Shown here piece by piece: positions 34,655 to 45,852 of a DNA stretch of 64,000 bases. The notes under the pieces were generated by a model. That model ran no database searches and was not told the DNA's origin. It was given only the letters and a program-made list of their open reading frames with translations. This DNA comes from CAVORB01 sp963736235 (GTDB taxonomy: Bacteria; Pseudomonadota; Gammaproteobacteria; Chromatiales; Chromatiaceae), in the NCBI GenBank assembly GCA_963736235.1, contig CAVTOR010000031.1:248001-312000 (forward strand). The letters are read 5' to 3'. Within the stretch, counting starts at the first letter, position 1. Every line of letters starts with the position of its first letter. A program made the translations under genes and the position numbers.

Positions 34655-35536
34655 GGTTCGCCCTCCCGCGCCAGGAGCCCCAGCAGGTATTCGCCGTAGC
34701 CGCTCTTCTCGAGCGCGCCGGCGACCTCGCGCAGCTGATCGGCGTCGATCCAGCCGCGCTGGAAGGCGACCTCCTCCGGGCAACAGATCTTGAGTCCCTG
34801 GCGCTGCTCGATGGTCTCGATGAAGTTCCCCGCCTGCATGAGGGATTCGTGGGTCCCGGTGTCGAGCCAGGCGGTGCCGCGCCCGAGCTTCTCCAGGTAG
34901 AGCCCGCCCGCTTCCAGGTAGCGGTTGTTGAGGTCCGTGATCTCCAGCTCGCCGCGGGGGGACGGTTCGAGACCGGCCGCCAGCTCGCAGGCCAGGGAGT
35001 CGTAGAAATAGAGGCCGGTCACGGCGTAGTTGGACTTGGGACGCGCGGGCTTTTCCTCCAGGCTCACGACGGTCCCGTCCGGACCGAATTCCGCCACGCC
35101 GTAGCGCTGTGGATCCCGCACCCAGTAGCCGAAGACGGTGGCCCCGCGCTCCCGCGCGGCGGCGGCTCGCAGCTGCTGCACCAGGCCGTGGCCGTAGAAG
35201 ATGTTGTCCCCCAGAATCAGGCAGCTCGGGTCCCCGGCGACGAAGTCGCGCCCGATGATGAAGGCCTGGGCAAGCCCCCCGGGCTGCGGCTGCACCGCAT
35301 AGCGACAACTTGATTCCCCACTGGCTGCCGTCCCCCAGCAGGTCGCGGAAGGAACCCTCGTCCCGCGGCGTGGTGATGACCAGGATGTCCCGAATCCCCG
35401 CCAGCATGAGCGTGGACAGGGGATAGTAGATCATGGGCTTGTCGTAGACCGGCAGCAGCTGCTTGCTGATGGTGTGGGTCAGCGGGTACAGGCGGGTTCC
35501 GGAGCCGCCGGCGAGGATGATGCCTTTTCTGTTCAT
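34651..35536 (-). pseudogene. rfbA: Glucose-1-phosphate thymidylyltransferase with one-base insertion
   Basis: The N-terminus MNRKGIILAGGSGTRLYPLT carries the nucleotidyltransferase loop, with KQLLPVYDKPMIYYPLSTL following. At about 35306 the frame is lost at TTGTCGCTATGCG: removing one C restores KLSYAVQPQPGGLAQAF. The downstream frame is complete, with LGDNIFYGHGL, VVSLEEKPARPKSNYAVTG and DTGTHESLMQAGNF. Repaired length is about 294 residues, the usual RmlA size. It makes dTDP-glucose, the first step to dTDP-L-rhamnose. It follows rfbB by 12 bases and overlaps rfbC. Confidence 0.87.
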
Positions 35537-35548
35537 GCGTCCTGTCCC

Positions 35549-36607
35549 CTACTCGGTCCCAGAGCCGAGGCGCTCGCCGCGATAACTGCCGTCGGTGACA
35601 CGGCCACACCAGTCCTGATGATCCAGGTACCACTGAACCGTGCGTCGCAGGCCGCTTTCGAAGCTCTCAAGCGGCGCCCAGCCGAGCTCGGTCTTCAGCT
35701 TGGTCGCGTCGATGGCGTAGCGCAGGTCGTGCCCCGGCCGATCGGCGACGAAGGTCTTGAGCTCCGCGTGGGGCCTGTGGGGCGAATCGGGCAGCAGCTC
35801 GTCGAGCAGGCCGCAGAGGGTGTCGACCACCTGCAGGTTGGTGCGCTCGCTGTCCCCGCCGACGTTGTAGACCTCGCCGGGCCAACCCGCTTCCAGCACC
35901 CGCCAGATCGCCCGGCAGTGGTCCTCGACGTAGAGCCAGTCGCGGATATTGGAGCCGTCGCCATAGATCGGCAGCGCCTCCCCGCTCATGGCCTTCAGAA
36001 TCACCAGCGGGATCAGCTTTTCCGGAAACTGGTATGGCCCGTAGTTGTTCGAGCAGTTGGTGGTGAGCACCGGCATGCCGTAGGTGTGGTGCCAGGCGCG
36101 CACGAGGTGATCGGACGCCGCCTTGGAGGCGGAGTACGGCGAGTTCGGCGCGTAGGGGGTGGTCTCGGTGAACTTGCCGGTCTCGCCGAGGGAGCCGTAG
36201 ACCTCGTCCGTGGAGACGTGCAGGAAGCGGAAGTTTCCCTTCGCCCCGCCGAGGCTAGACCAGTACTCGCGGGCGCAGTCGAGCAGGTTGAAGGTGCCCA
36301 CGACGTTGGTCTCGACGAAGTCAGCGGGTCCGTCGATGGAGCGGTCCACGTGACTTTCGGCGGCGAAGTTCACCACCGCGTCCACCCGGTAGTCCGCGAG
36401 CAGGCGGCGCACCAGATCACGATCGCCGATATCGCCCTGGACGAAGACGTGACGCGCGTTGTCCGCGAGCGGCGCAAGGGTGTCCAGGTTGCCGGCGTAG
36501 GTGAGCTTGTCCAGGTTGATGACCTGGGCGTCGGTCTCGTCGATCAGAAAATGGACGAAGTTCGCGCCGATGAAGCCGGCGCCGCCGGTGACGAGGATGG
36601 TTTTCAT
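35549..36607 (-). CDS. rfbB: dTDP-glucose 4,6-dehydratase
   Basis: A 352-residue extended short-chain dehydrogenase, intact. The NAD site is ILVTGGAGFIGANFVHFLI, then HVSTDEVYGSL (the TDE catalytic motif near residue 131) and SPYSASKAASDHLVRAW (the YxxxK pair near 165). It converts dTDP-glucose to the 4-keto-6-deoxy sugar, step two of dTDP-L-rhamnose synthesis for O antigen or other surface glycans. First gene of rfbBACD on the minus strand, immediately downstream of ssb. It is the only one of the four with an unbroken frame. Confidence 0.95.
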   Translation of the reverse strand: MKTILVTGGAGFIGANFVHFLIDETDAQVINLDKLTYAGNLDTLAPLADNARHVFVQGDIGDRDLVRRLLADYRVDAVVNFAAESHVDRSIDGPADFVETNVVGTFNLLDCAREYWSSLGGAKGNFRFLHVSTDEVYGSLGETGKFTETTPYAPNSPYSASKAASDHLVRAWHHTYGMPVLTTNCSNNYGPYQFPEKLIPLVILKAMSGEALPIYGDGSNIRDWLYVEDHCRAIWRVLEAGWPGEVYNVGGDSERTNLQVVDTLCGLLDELLPDSPHRPHAELKTFVADRPGHDLRYAIDATKLKTELGWAPLESFESGLRRTVQWYLDHQDWCGRVTDGSYRGERLGSGTE

Positions 36608-36615
36608 GTGCTGGC

Positions 36616-37092
36616 TCAGAAGGGGATGTCGTCGTCGAAGTCCGGTGGCTCGGACGGCTGAGAACCGGGGCGCGACGCCTGGCTCGAAGATCCCTGGCTG
36701 GACGGCCTCCTCTCCTGGCTATCGCCGAAGTCCGAGGTGCCGCCGCCTCCACCGCGGCTGTCGAGCATGGTCATTTCGTCGGCGATGATCTCGGTCGACC
36801 AACGATCCTGGCCATCCTGCCCCTGGTACTTGCTGGTGCGCAGCTTGCCTTCGATGTAGACCTTGGCGCCCTTGCGCAGATACTGGGCGGCAATCTCCCC
36901 GAGCTTGCCGAACAGCGTAACCCGATGCCATTCGGTGAGCTCCTGGGTATCCCCGGAGTCGCGATTGCGCCGCACCTCCGTGGTCGCCATGCGAAGCTTC
37001 GTGATGGCCATGTTGCTCGGCGTGTACCGGGTCTCGGGATCGGCCCCGAGGTTCCCGATCAGAATCACCTTATTGACGCTGCCTTTAGACAA
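36616..37092 (-). CDS. ssb: Single-stranded DNA-binding protein
   Basis: A 158-residue SSB. The OB-fold (about residues 1-110) starts SKGSVNKVILIGNLGADPE and includes EWHRVTLFGKLGEIAAQYL and KVYIEGKLRTSKYQ. A Gly/Ser/Gln-rich linker follows, ending in the acidic tip PPDFDDDIPF that recruits replication and repair partners. The start is TTG at 37092, seven bases after AGGAGA; upstream in-frame GTG at 37455 would add a long unlikely leader. It is near uvrA but separated from it by the YajR-like gene, a variation on the common ssb-uvrA divergence. Confidence 0.95.
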   Translation of the reverse strand: MSKGSVNKVILIGNLGADPETRYTPSNMAITKLRMATTEVRRNRDSGDTQELTEWHRVTLFGKLGEIAAQYLRKGAKVYIEGKLRTSKYQGQDGQDRWSTEIIADEMTMLDSRGGGGGTSDFGDSQERRPSSQGSSSQASRPGSQPSEPPDFDDDIPF

Positions 37093-37226
37093 GGTCTTCT
37101 CCTCTGCTCCTGCGCTGGGCGCCGGCCCGCGCCGCCGCTCGGATTGAAACGGGAACCGCCGTCTCGGCGGCAATGAAAAGAGAGTCTGGATTCGGGCACA
37201 CCGCCCGGTCGTTGGGAGTCGGCGAG

Positions 37227-38609
37227 TTATCCCTCGGTGGTCAACGCGTCCAATCTTGCCCAATCGAGCCGGGCGTTGTCCACCTTGAGATAGGCAAGCT
37301 CCTCCTCCACCACCACCACCGCCTCCTCGACACCCGGGATCTCCAGCAGGCGGCGCTGGAGGCTCACCGCTTCCGGCTGCCCCATACCGCCGACACGGAT
37401 CACCCGGCTGCTCACCTGCCGCGGGGCACCCATCGGAACCGCCACCGCAAACCACACCAGGGCCGCCCCCGCGCAGAAAAGCAACACCGAGCCCTCACCG
37501 TACGCCTGATGTACCCATCCGCCGAGCAACCCGCCGAGAAAGGCGCCGGAGAACTGCGAGGTCGAGAACACGCCCATCGCGGTGCCCTTGGCGGCGGCGG
37601 GCGCGATCTTGGAGATCATGGACGGCAGGGATGCCTCCAGCAGGTTGAAGGCGGTGAAGAACAGGAACAGGGACAAAGCCAGGCCGGCAAGACTGCCGCC
37701 CAAGGCATAGATGCCAACGAGCGCGACCGACAGGGCCAGGACCGCGCCAAGGAACACCGGCTTGGTCCGCCCCTTGCTCTCGGCCTGGATGATGAAAGGG
37801 ATCATGGCGAGCACCGACAGCGCGAGGACGGGCAAATAGAGCCACCAGTGGTGCTCGGCATCCAGCCCCGCCTCGCGCAAGTGCAGAGGAACCACGAGGA
37901 ACAGCGAGGTCATCAGGGTGTGCAGGGTCAGCACGCCAAAGTCGAGGCGCAGAAGCTCCCGGTTCCCGAGCACGGCCCGGAACTGGCTCGCCACCGGCTC
38001 GGCATCCCGATGGATACTGGACCGCTCCGGGGTCGGAACGACCAGGAGCAGGATCAGGATCCCGCCCGCCGCCAGAAGGGCGGTAAACCAGAAGATGCCG
38101 GAGAGACCCGCCCAATGGGCGAGCGACGGAGCCAGCACCAGCGCCAGCGCGAAAGACATGCCGATGCTCACGCCGATGGTCGCCATGGCGCGGGTGCGCA
38201 CCTGCTCGCGGGTGAGATCCGCCGTGAGGGCCATCACCGCCGCGGCGATGGCGCCGCTGCCCTGGAGCACGCGTCCAAGGATCACGCCCTGGATGCTGTC
38301 GGCCATCGCGGCCACGATGCTGCCGATGGCGAACAGCAGCAGCCCGGCCAAGATCACGGGCTTGCGGCCCACGCGATCGGAGAGCATGCCGAAGGGGATC
38401 TGCAGCAGGGCCTGCGTGAGGCCGTAGGCGCCGATGGCCAGACCGATGGTCAGGGGCGTGGCGCCGGCGAGGTCTCCGGCGTAGAGGGCGAACACCGGCA
38501 GGACTAGGAACAGGCCGAGCATGCGCAGCGCGAAGATTCCGGCCAGGCCGGCAGCGGCGCGCCGCTCGGAACCCGTCATGGGCACCACCGGCCCGCTCGC
38601 TCTGCTCAT
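37227..38609 (-). CDS. YajR-like MFS transporter with C-terminal YAM-like domain
   Basis: A 460-residue inner-membrane protein with 12 predicted helices (about residues 14-390). The MFS signature between helices 2 and 3 is GMLSDRVGRKPVI. After helix 12 a soluble domain of about 65 residues resembles the ferredoxin-like YAM domain of E. coli YajR: VIRVGGMGQPEAVSLQRRL, then GVEEAVVVVEEELAYLKV. The substrate is unknown; proton-coupled drug efflux is often assumed. The ATG at 38609 is preferred over a frame extending into uvrA. It shares a 70-base divergent promoter region with uvrA. Confidence 0.87.
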   Translation of the reverse strand: MSRASGPVVPMTGSERRAAAGLAGIFALRMLGLFLVLPVFALYAGDLAGATPLTIGLAIGAYGLTQALLQIPFGMLSDRVGRKPVILAGLLLFAIGSIVAAMADSIQGVILGRVLQGSGAIAAAVMALTADLTREQVRTRAMATIGVSIGMSFALALVLAPSLAHWAGLSGIFWFTALLAAGGILILLLVVPTPERSSIHRDAEPVASQFRAVLGNRELLRLDFGVLTLHTLMTSLFLVVPLHLREAGLDAEHHWWLYLPVLALSVLAMIPFIIQAESKGRTKPVFLGAVLALSVALVGIYALGGSLAGLALSLFLFFTAFNLLEASLPSMISKIAPAAAKGTAMGVFSTSQFSGAFLGGLLGGWVHQAYGEGSVLLFCAGAALVWFAVAVPMGAPRQVSSRVIRVGGMGQPEAVSLQRRLLEIPGVEEAVVVVEEELAYLKVDNARLDWARLDALTTEG

Positions 38610-38659
38610 CAAACTGCTCTTTGCCTCTGGCGTGAAAGGCTCGCTATAGTAGCAGTTTG
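38610..38659. promoter_or_regulatory. uvrA promoter flanked by a 9-bp inverted repeat
   Basis: TTGCCT (38621-38626) and TATAGT (38645-38650) with an 18-base spacer form a sigma-70-like promoter for uvrA. CAAACTGCT (38610-38618) and AGCAGTTTG (38651-38659) are exact inverted repeats placed on both sides of it. No canonical LexA box (CTGT-N8-ACAG) is present. The layout suggests an operator bridging the promoter, but the binding protein is unknown. Confidence 0.45.
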
Positions 38660-38679
38660 GCTCCGCACCGGATACTGAC

Positions 38680-41505
<2,826 letters not shown>

Positions 41506-41534
41506 GTGCGCGCGGCCAGCCGCCACATGATTCC

Positions 41535-42962
41535 TTAACCCGAGGGCGAGGGTCGCGGCGAGACTCCCTTGCGCGATCTAGGCCCCCGCGCCGGCTTAGG
41601 TCGAGCGCCGAGCCTCGCACGCCGGCTCGCGGCGGTCTTCCCCGGCCTGCGGGCCTGGACGGCCCCGCCGTCGGAGATCGCCAGGATCAGGCCCAGGCTG
41701 GCGAAGGCGGTCAACAGGCTGCTTCCGCCCTGGCTGATGAAGGGAAGGGTGATGCCGGTCAGGGGAATGAGCTTGGTCACGCCCCCGACGTTCAGGAAGG
41801 TCTGGGTCACGATCACCGTGGTCAGCCCCACGCACAGCAGCCTGCCGAAGGGCGATGAAATCTGGCTGGCGATGCGCAGGCCACGCTCGAAAAACAGCAG
41901 GAAAAACACCAGCACCAGCGCGCAACCAACGAAACCGAGCTCTTCGCCGATCACCGAGTAGATGAAGTCAGACTCGGCGATGGGTGTGTACTCCGGGTTT
42001 CCCCTGCCGAAACCCTCCCCCCAGAGCCCGCCGGAGTACATGCCGGACAATCCCTGCAGGACCTGCCAGCCGCCGCCGGTCGGATCGTCGAAGGGGGAAA
42101 GCCAGGCCTGGATGCGGCGCTGACCGTGGAAGAACAGCGAAAGGATCAGATAGCCCACGCCCGCCGCGCCAACCAGGCCGTAGACCAGGTATCCGATGCG
42201 CCCGGTGCCGACGACCAGCATGGCCAGCAGGGCACAGCTCAGCACGACGTACATCCCGAGGTCGCGTTGCAGGAACAGAAGCCCCGTCAGCAGCATCCAG
42301 AACCCGATCAGGGGCAGCAACTCCCTGAACGGCGGCACCGGCACCGACAGCAGCCCGCCCCATTTCCCCAACGCCTTGGCCTGCTGGTCGATGAAGCCCG
42401 CCAGAAAAAGGATCACACTCACCTTGAGGAACTCCGTCGGAGTGACGAACCCCGCCGCGTAGACGCCCCCGCGAAAGCGCTGACCGGTGACCAGGAGGAG
42501 CGCCACCAGCGCCAGCGAGAGCCCCGCCCAGACCCAGGGTGCGACGCACAGCCGCTGATAGCGGCCCCGCATGCCGACCACGCAGACCGCGAGCATCGTC
42601 AGCACCCCTGCCGGGAAGATGTAGCGGCTCGCCGCCCACGGGTCCAAGCCGGCGTACGCGCCCATGCGCACCTGGGCTAGCAGCCCGAGGCCGGCGAGAA
42701 GGGCGACGACGGGCGGCAGGACCTGATCGCCCTGAAACCTGGCCGCGACCAGCACCAGATGCATCGCGACCAGGCAACCGGCATAGATGACAGGCGGCAG
42801 CAGATCGAGAAGCGTTAGCGCGTGCCCAGCCGCATGGCCGGACCCCAGCACCATCAGGAAGCCCAGCAGGATGCACAGGAAGCATCCGAGCAGCAGGGTC
42901 CGCTCGGGCCGGCGAAACTCCCAGACGGCGCGAACGTCGGCAGGCGCGCGTGCCGCATTCAC
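41535..42962 (-). CDS. FtsW/RodA/SpoVE family peptidoglycan polymerase
   Basis: A 475-residue SEDS membrane protein with 10 or more helices. Family landmarks include TPTEFLKVSVILFLAGF, LQRDLGMYVVLSCALLAM, a WQVLQGLSGMYSGGLWGEGFG loop and the C-terminal LTGITLPFISQGGSSLL. SEDS proteins polymerise lipid II together with a class B PBP. The GTG start at 42962 overlaps the PBP stop by four bases, so the two are coupled. The C-terminal tail (about residues 440-475) is Arg-rich and cytoplasmic. It is a paralogue outside the dcw cluster and may serve a specialised wall-synthesis event. Confidence 0.9.
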   Translation of the reverse strand: MNAARAPADVRAVWEFRRPERTLLLGCFLCILLGFLMVLGSGHAAGHALTLLDLLPPVIYAGCLVAMHLVLVAARFQGDQVLPPVVALLAGLGLLAQVRMGAYAGLDPWAASRYIFPAGVLTMLAVCVVGMRGRYQRLCVAPWVWAGLSLALVALLLVTGQRFRGGVYAAGFVTPTEFLKVSVILFLAGFIDQQAKALGKWGGLLSVPVPPFRELLPLIGFWMLLTGLLFLQRDLGMYVVLSCALLAMLVVGTGRIGYLVYGLVGAAGVGYLILSLFFHGQRRIQAWLSPFDDPTGGGWQVLQGLSGMYSGGLWGEGFGRGNPEYTPIAESDFIYSVIGEELGFVGCALVLVFFLLFFERGLRIASQISSPFGRLLCVGLTTVIVTQTFLNVGGVTKLIPLTGITLPFISQGGSSLLTAFASLGLILAISDGGAVQARRPGKTAASRRARLGARPKPARGPRSRKGVSPRPSPSG

Positions 42963-44566
42963 GGCAAGAGCCCCAGCTCTCGGGCCTTCAGCAGCAGGTC
43001 GCGGGCGATCGGCGCGGCAATCGCGGACCCGAAACCGCCGTGCTCGACCAGCACCGCCACCGCCAACCGCGGGCGCTCCGCCGGGGCGAAGCCGACGAAC
43101 CAGCTGTGCGCGGCGCCCAGCGGGTTCTGCGCGGTCCCCGTCTTGCCCGCGATCATCAGGCCCTCGACGTCGATGCCGCGTCCCGTCCCGTCGGCAACGA
43201 CGCCGCGGAGCATCCGCGCCAACCGCCGGGCGTTGTCCTCCGGCATGAAGCGCGCGAGCTGCGCGGGGGGGTCGCTTGCGACGAGCCGGGGCCTCATGGC
43301 CACCCCGCCGTTGGCCACCGCCGCCGCGATCAGGGCCATGTGGGCCGGCGTCACCAGCAACGCACCCTGACCCACCGAGGCCTGCGCCAGACCGTACTTG
43401 TCGGAGGCCGCTATGCGGGGTAGGCGTCCCGTGCTCATCTCCCAAGCGCCGAGTGGACTCTTGTGCAGCGCGACCTGCCGATCGAAGTAGAAGCGCTCGG
43501 CATTGCGCAGGAAGGCGTCGCTGCCGTAGCTCACCCCCAGCTGGGCGAAGAACACGTTGGACGACTCGGCCAGCGCCGTTGACAGATCCAGGTTGCCGTG
43601 ACCCTTCCAGACCCTTCCCGCCCGGCGGGCCTCGTAGTACTCGTGATCCCGGATCTTCCGGTAATAGGATGAGGTGCTGTAGCCGTCGGCGGGGCAATAG
43701 AGCGTACCCTTGAACCCGGCGTTGAGCGCCAGGGCCGCGGTGACGATCTTGAAGGTGGAGCCGGGAGGATAGAGCCCCTGGGTCGCCCGGTTGAGCAAGG
43801 GGGCCGCCGGGTCGTCGCCGTGAAACAGGGCCGGCGAGATCTGGTTAGGGTCGAACGCGGGTGCGCTGGCGAGCACGCGCACGGCGCCGTCGTCCGGTTC
43901 CAGGAGCACCACGGCGCCGCGCCTGCTTTTCAGCAGCTGCAACGCCAGCAGCTGCAGCCGCGCGTCCAGCGTCAGCCTGAGGTCCTGGCCGCGCAGGCGC
44001 TTGTCGCGGGTCAGCAGCTGCCGGCCCAACTCACCCCATGCCGGCAGGCTGGCCACGGTGCCGCCGTTAAGCTCCGCGTTCGCCGCCGCCTCGATACCGG
44101 ATGCGCCGAACTTCGGGTCGCTGTAGCCGACCACGTGTGCGAACGCGGGACCGTATGGGTACATCCGGTACACCTGCCCGCCGTATTCCTGGCTGTACGC
44201 CAGCACCTCGCCCCGGTGATCGAGGATCTGGCCGCGCTGGATACGGTGGGCGGGGTTGAACTGGCGCCGGTCGTAGGACTGCATGAAGGCGACGAACTGC
44301 GGCCGGAACAGGCCCGTCAGCTGCCAGGTGGCCTGATACAACAACACGCTGGAGAACAGCAGCAACAGTGCGGCGAACGGCAAGCGGTACGACCTTCTCG
44401 CCTTGCCGAGATGGCGCAGCTCGGTGAGACCCCGAAAACCGAGGATCAGCTTGATGAGGTAGACGCCCGAGACGAAGAACGCAATGTGCAGGCTCACCCT
44501 CAATGCCGGCCAGACCGGCGAGTCGAACAGGGCACCGAACAGCTCCAGAGGCTTGGTCAGATCCAC
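42959..44566 (-). CDS. Class B penicillin-binding protein (transpeptidase)
   Basis: A 535-residue protein with two or three N-terminal hydrophobic segments instead of the usual one. The transpeptidase motifs are all present: SxxK as PPGSTFKIVTAAL (about residue 270), SxN as AESSNVFFAQLG (about 333) and KTG as AGKTGTAQNPLGAAHSWF (about 473). A short dimerisation region (NPAHRIQRGQILDHRGEVLAYS) precedes it. It cross-links septal or lateral peptidoglycan in the periplasm, with the FtsW-like partner encoded immediately downstream. The layout resembles the FtsW-PBP pairs found beside FHA and kinase genes in other bacteria. Confidence 0.9.
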   Translation of the reverse strand: MDLTKPLELFGALFDSPVWPALRVSLHIAFFVSGVYLIKLILGFRGLTELRHLGKARRSYRLPFAALLLLFSSVLLYQATWQLTGLFRPQFVAFMQSYDRRQFNPAHRIQRGQILDHRGEVLAYSQEYGGQVYRMYPYGPAFAHVVGYSDPKFGASGIEAAANAELNGGTVASLPAWGELGRQLLTRDKRLRGQDLRLTLDARLQLLALQLLKSRRGAVVLLEPDDGAVRVLASAPAFDPNQISPALFHGDDPAAPLLNRATQGLYPPGSTFKIVTAALALNAGFKGTLYCPADGYSTSSYYRKIRDHEYYEARRAGRVWKGHGNLDLSTALAESSNVFFAQLGVSYGSDAFLRNAERFYFDRQVALHKSPLGAWEMSTGRLPRIAASDKYGLAQASVGQGALLVTPAHMALIAAAVANGGVAMRPRLVASDPPAQLARFMPEDNARRLARMLRGVVADGTGRGIDVEGLMIAGKTGTAQNPLGAAHSWFVGFAPAERPRLAVAVLVEHGGFGSAIAAPIARDLLLKARELGLLP

Positions 44567-44576
44567 GCCGCGTCAA

Positions 44577-44936
44577 TCAGCTCACAGGCTCGCGTTCAAC
44601 ATCCAACAGACAAACTTCGCCGTCGCGCACCTTCACCACGAGCGGCACCAGGAACGCGCCGACGCAGGGCCCGCGCACGCACTCGCCGCTGTCGATGAGG
44701 AACAAGGCACCGTGCAGCCCGCACTGGATGAACGCCTCCTCGGCATCGAGGAAACGGTGCGGCATCCACTCCAGGGTGGCGCCGGTATGGGGGCAACTGT
44801 TGCGATAGGCGTGGAGCCGGCCCGCAAAGCGCACCACGAAGAGTTCGACCGAACCGCCGTCGAGCTCCAGGGAAAAGCCGCGGCTACCCGGGTCTGCCAG
44901 CGCGTCCAGCGGGCACAGGGGGATCAGCCCACTCAC
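44577..44936 (-). CDS. Rieske [2Fe-2S] domain protein
   Basis: A soluble ferredoxin-like protein of about 119 residues. The cluster ligands are Cys and His in NSCPHTGATLEW and in FIQCGLHGALFLI, the standard CxH...CxxH pair. It resembles small Rieske ferredoxins of oxygenase electron chains (NirD-like fold) but no oxygenase is near. I favour the GTG at 44936, which forms a GTGA overlap with the likely end of the PfkB frame; an ATG at 44972 would add 12 residues. It is 10 bases from the PBP gene, so it is likely in the same operon. Confidence 0.8.
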   Translation of the reverse strand: MSGLIPLCPLDALADPGSRGFSLELDGGSVELFVVRFAGRLHAYRNSCPHTGATLEWMPHRFLDAEEAFIQCGLHGALFLIDSGECVRGPCVGAFLVPLVVKVRDGEVCLLDVEREPVS

Positions 44937-45852
44937 CCCCAACCCTCCGATCTGGCGCTGACCACCAGCCATGCAGCCCCCGACGGCCGCATTTGTGGCC
45001 GGCCAGCCGATTTGCCCGCTCGAGGAGCGCGTCGAGCGCGGTCCCCGCGAGCAGGCCGTCGATCAGCGCCGAGTTGAAAACATCCCCCGCCCCCAGGGTA
45101 TCCACGACCCGGGACGGCGCGTAAGACCGGGCGTGCTGGACGGGTCCTCCCCGCGCCTGTCCGTAGGCCCCACCCTCCCCCCAGGCCAGAAACAGCAGCT
45201 CGGCGCTCACGTCGCTCCACTGATCGGCGAGAAAGCGCACCGGGTCCGCGTATCCGCGGCTAGCGGCGTAGACGCGGGAGAAGATCAAGACCCGAGGCCC
45301 GTCGAAGAGCCGCTCCACGCCAGACCGGGGCTTCTCCACCTCCAGCGAAACGGGCAGCTCGGCATGCCGCGCCGCGAGGTCCCGGAGCATGAGGGCCGTC
45401 TGGTCCGGATCGCGTCCCTCGAAGTGAACCCAGTCGAAGCGGTCCAACTCCAGCAAGGAGAACGCCTGGGCGCTGAGCTCGGGCAGATCGCGATGATGGA
45501 CAATGGTTCGGCTGCCGGATGCCCGGCTGAGGGTGACGTAGGAGGTCGGCGTATGGCCACCGGCGTGGCGTACGCAGAGCGAGGCGTCTACTCCATGCCG
45601 GCCGAGGTCGGCCAGGATCTGCTCACTCGCGGCATCGTCCCCCAGCGTACCCGCCCAGGCGCAGCGATGGCCGAGCTGGGCGAGCGTCACCAGCGTATTG
45701 GTCGCATTGCCGCCGCGCCGCACATCCTGTTCGAGGGCGCGCACCTCGTCGTCTTCCTCGGGATAGACCTCGACCCTGTTGATTACGTCCAGCGCCGCAA
45801 CGCCCACGCCAAGCACGCGGGCGGAAGACGGCGGTCTCGCGTCATCGGTCAC
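44884..45852 (-). CDS. PfkB family carbohydrate kinase
   Basis: A sugar kinase of about 320 residues of the ribokinase fold, closest in feel to ketohexokinase-like members. It has VLGVGVAALDVINRV at the start, the GG motif QDVRRGGNATNTLVTL near residue 45, and the ATP/catalytic SRVVDTLGAGDVFNSALIDGLL near 265. GTG at 45852 is the best start, overlapping the preceding stop by 11 bases. The 3' end is doubtful: the frame runs 88 bases into the Rieske ORF, while a one-base change near 44968 would end the protein at 44933 (LVVSARSEGWG), overlapping the Rieske GTG. The substrate is unknown. Confidence 0.8.
   Translation of the reverse strand: MTDDARPPSSARVLGVGVAALDVINRVEVYPEEDDEVRALEQDVRRGGNATNTLVTLAQLGHRCAWAGTLGDDAASEQILADLGRHGVDASLCVRHAGGHTPTSYVTLSRASGSRTIVHHRDLPELSAQAFSLLELDRFDWVHFEGRDPDQTALMLRDLAARHAELPVSLEVEKPRSGVERLFDGPRVLIFSRVYAASRGYADPVRFLADQWSDVSAELLFLAWGEGGAYGQARGGPVQHARSYAPSRVVDTLGAGDVFNSALIDGLLAGTALDALLERANRLAGHKCGRRGLHGWWSAPDRRVGGEWADPPVPAGRAGRPG

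Noticed and set aside
34133..35536. A single long minus-strand protein spanning rfbA and rfbC
   Set aside because: It results from the rfbA frameshift running through in a wrong frame and then entering the true rfbC frame; the middle is Arg/Gly-rich nonsense.
38610..38679. LexA box upstream of uvrA
   Set aside because: No CTGT-N8-ACAG match was found; the inverted repeat there has a 32-base spacing and a different sequence.
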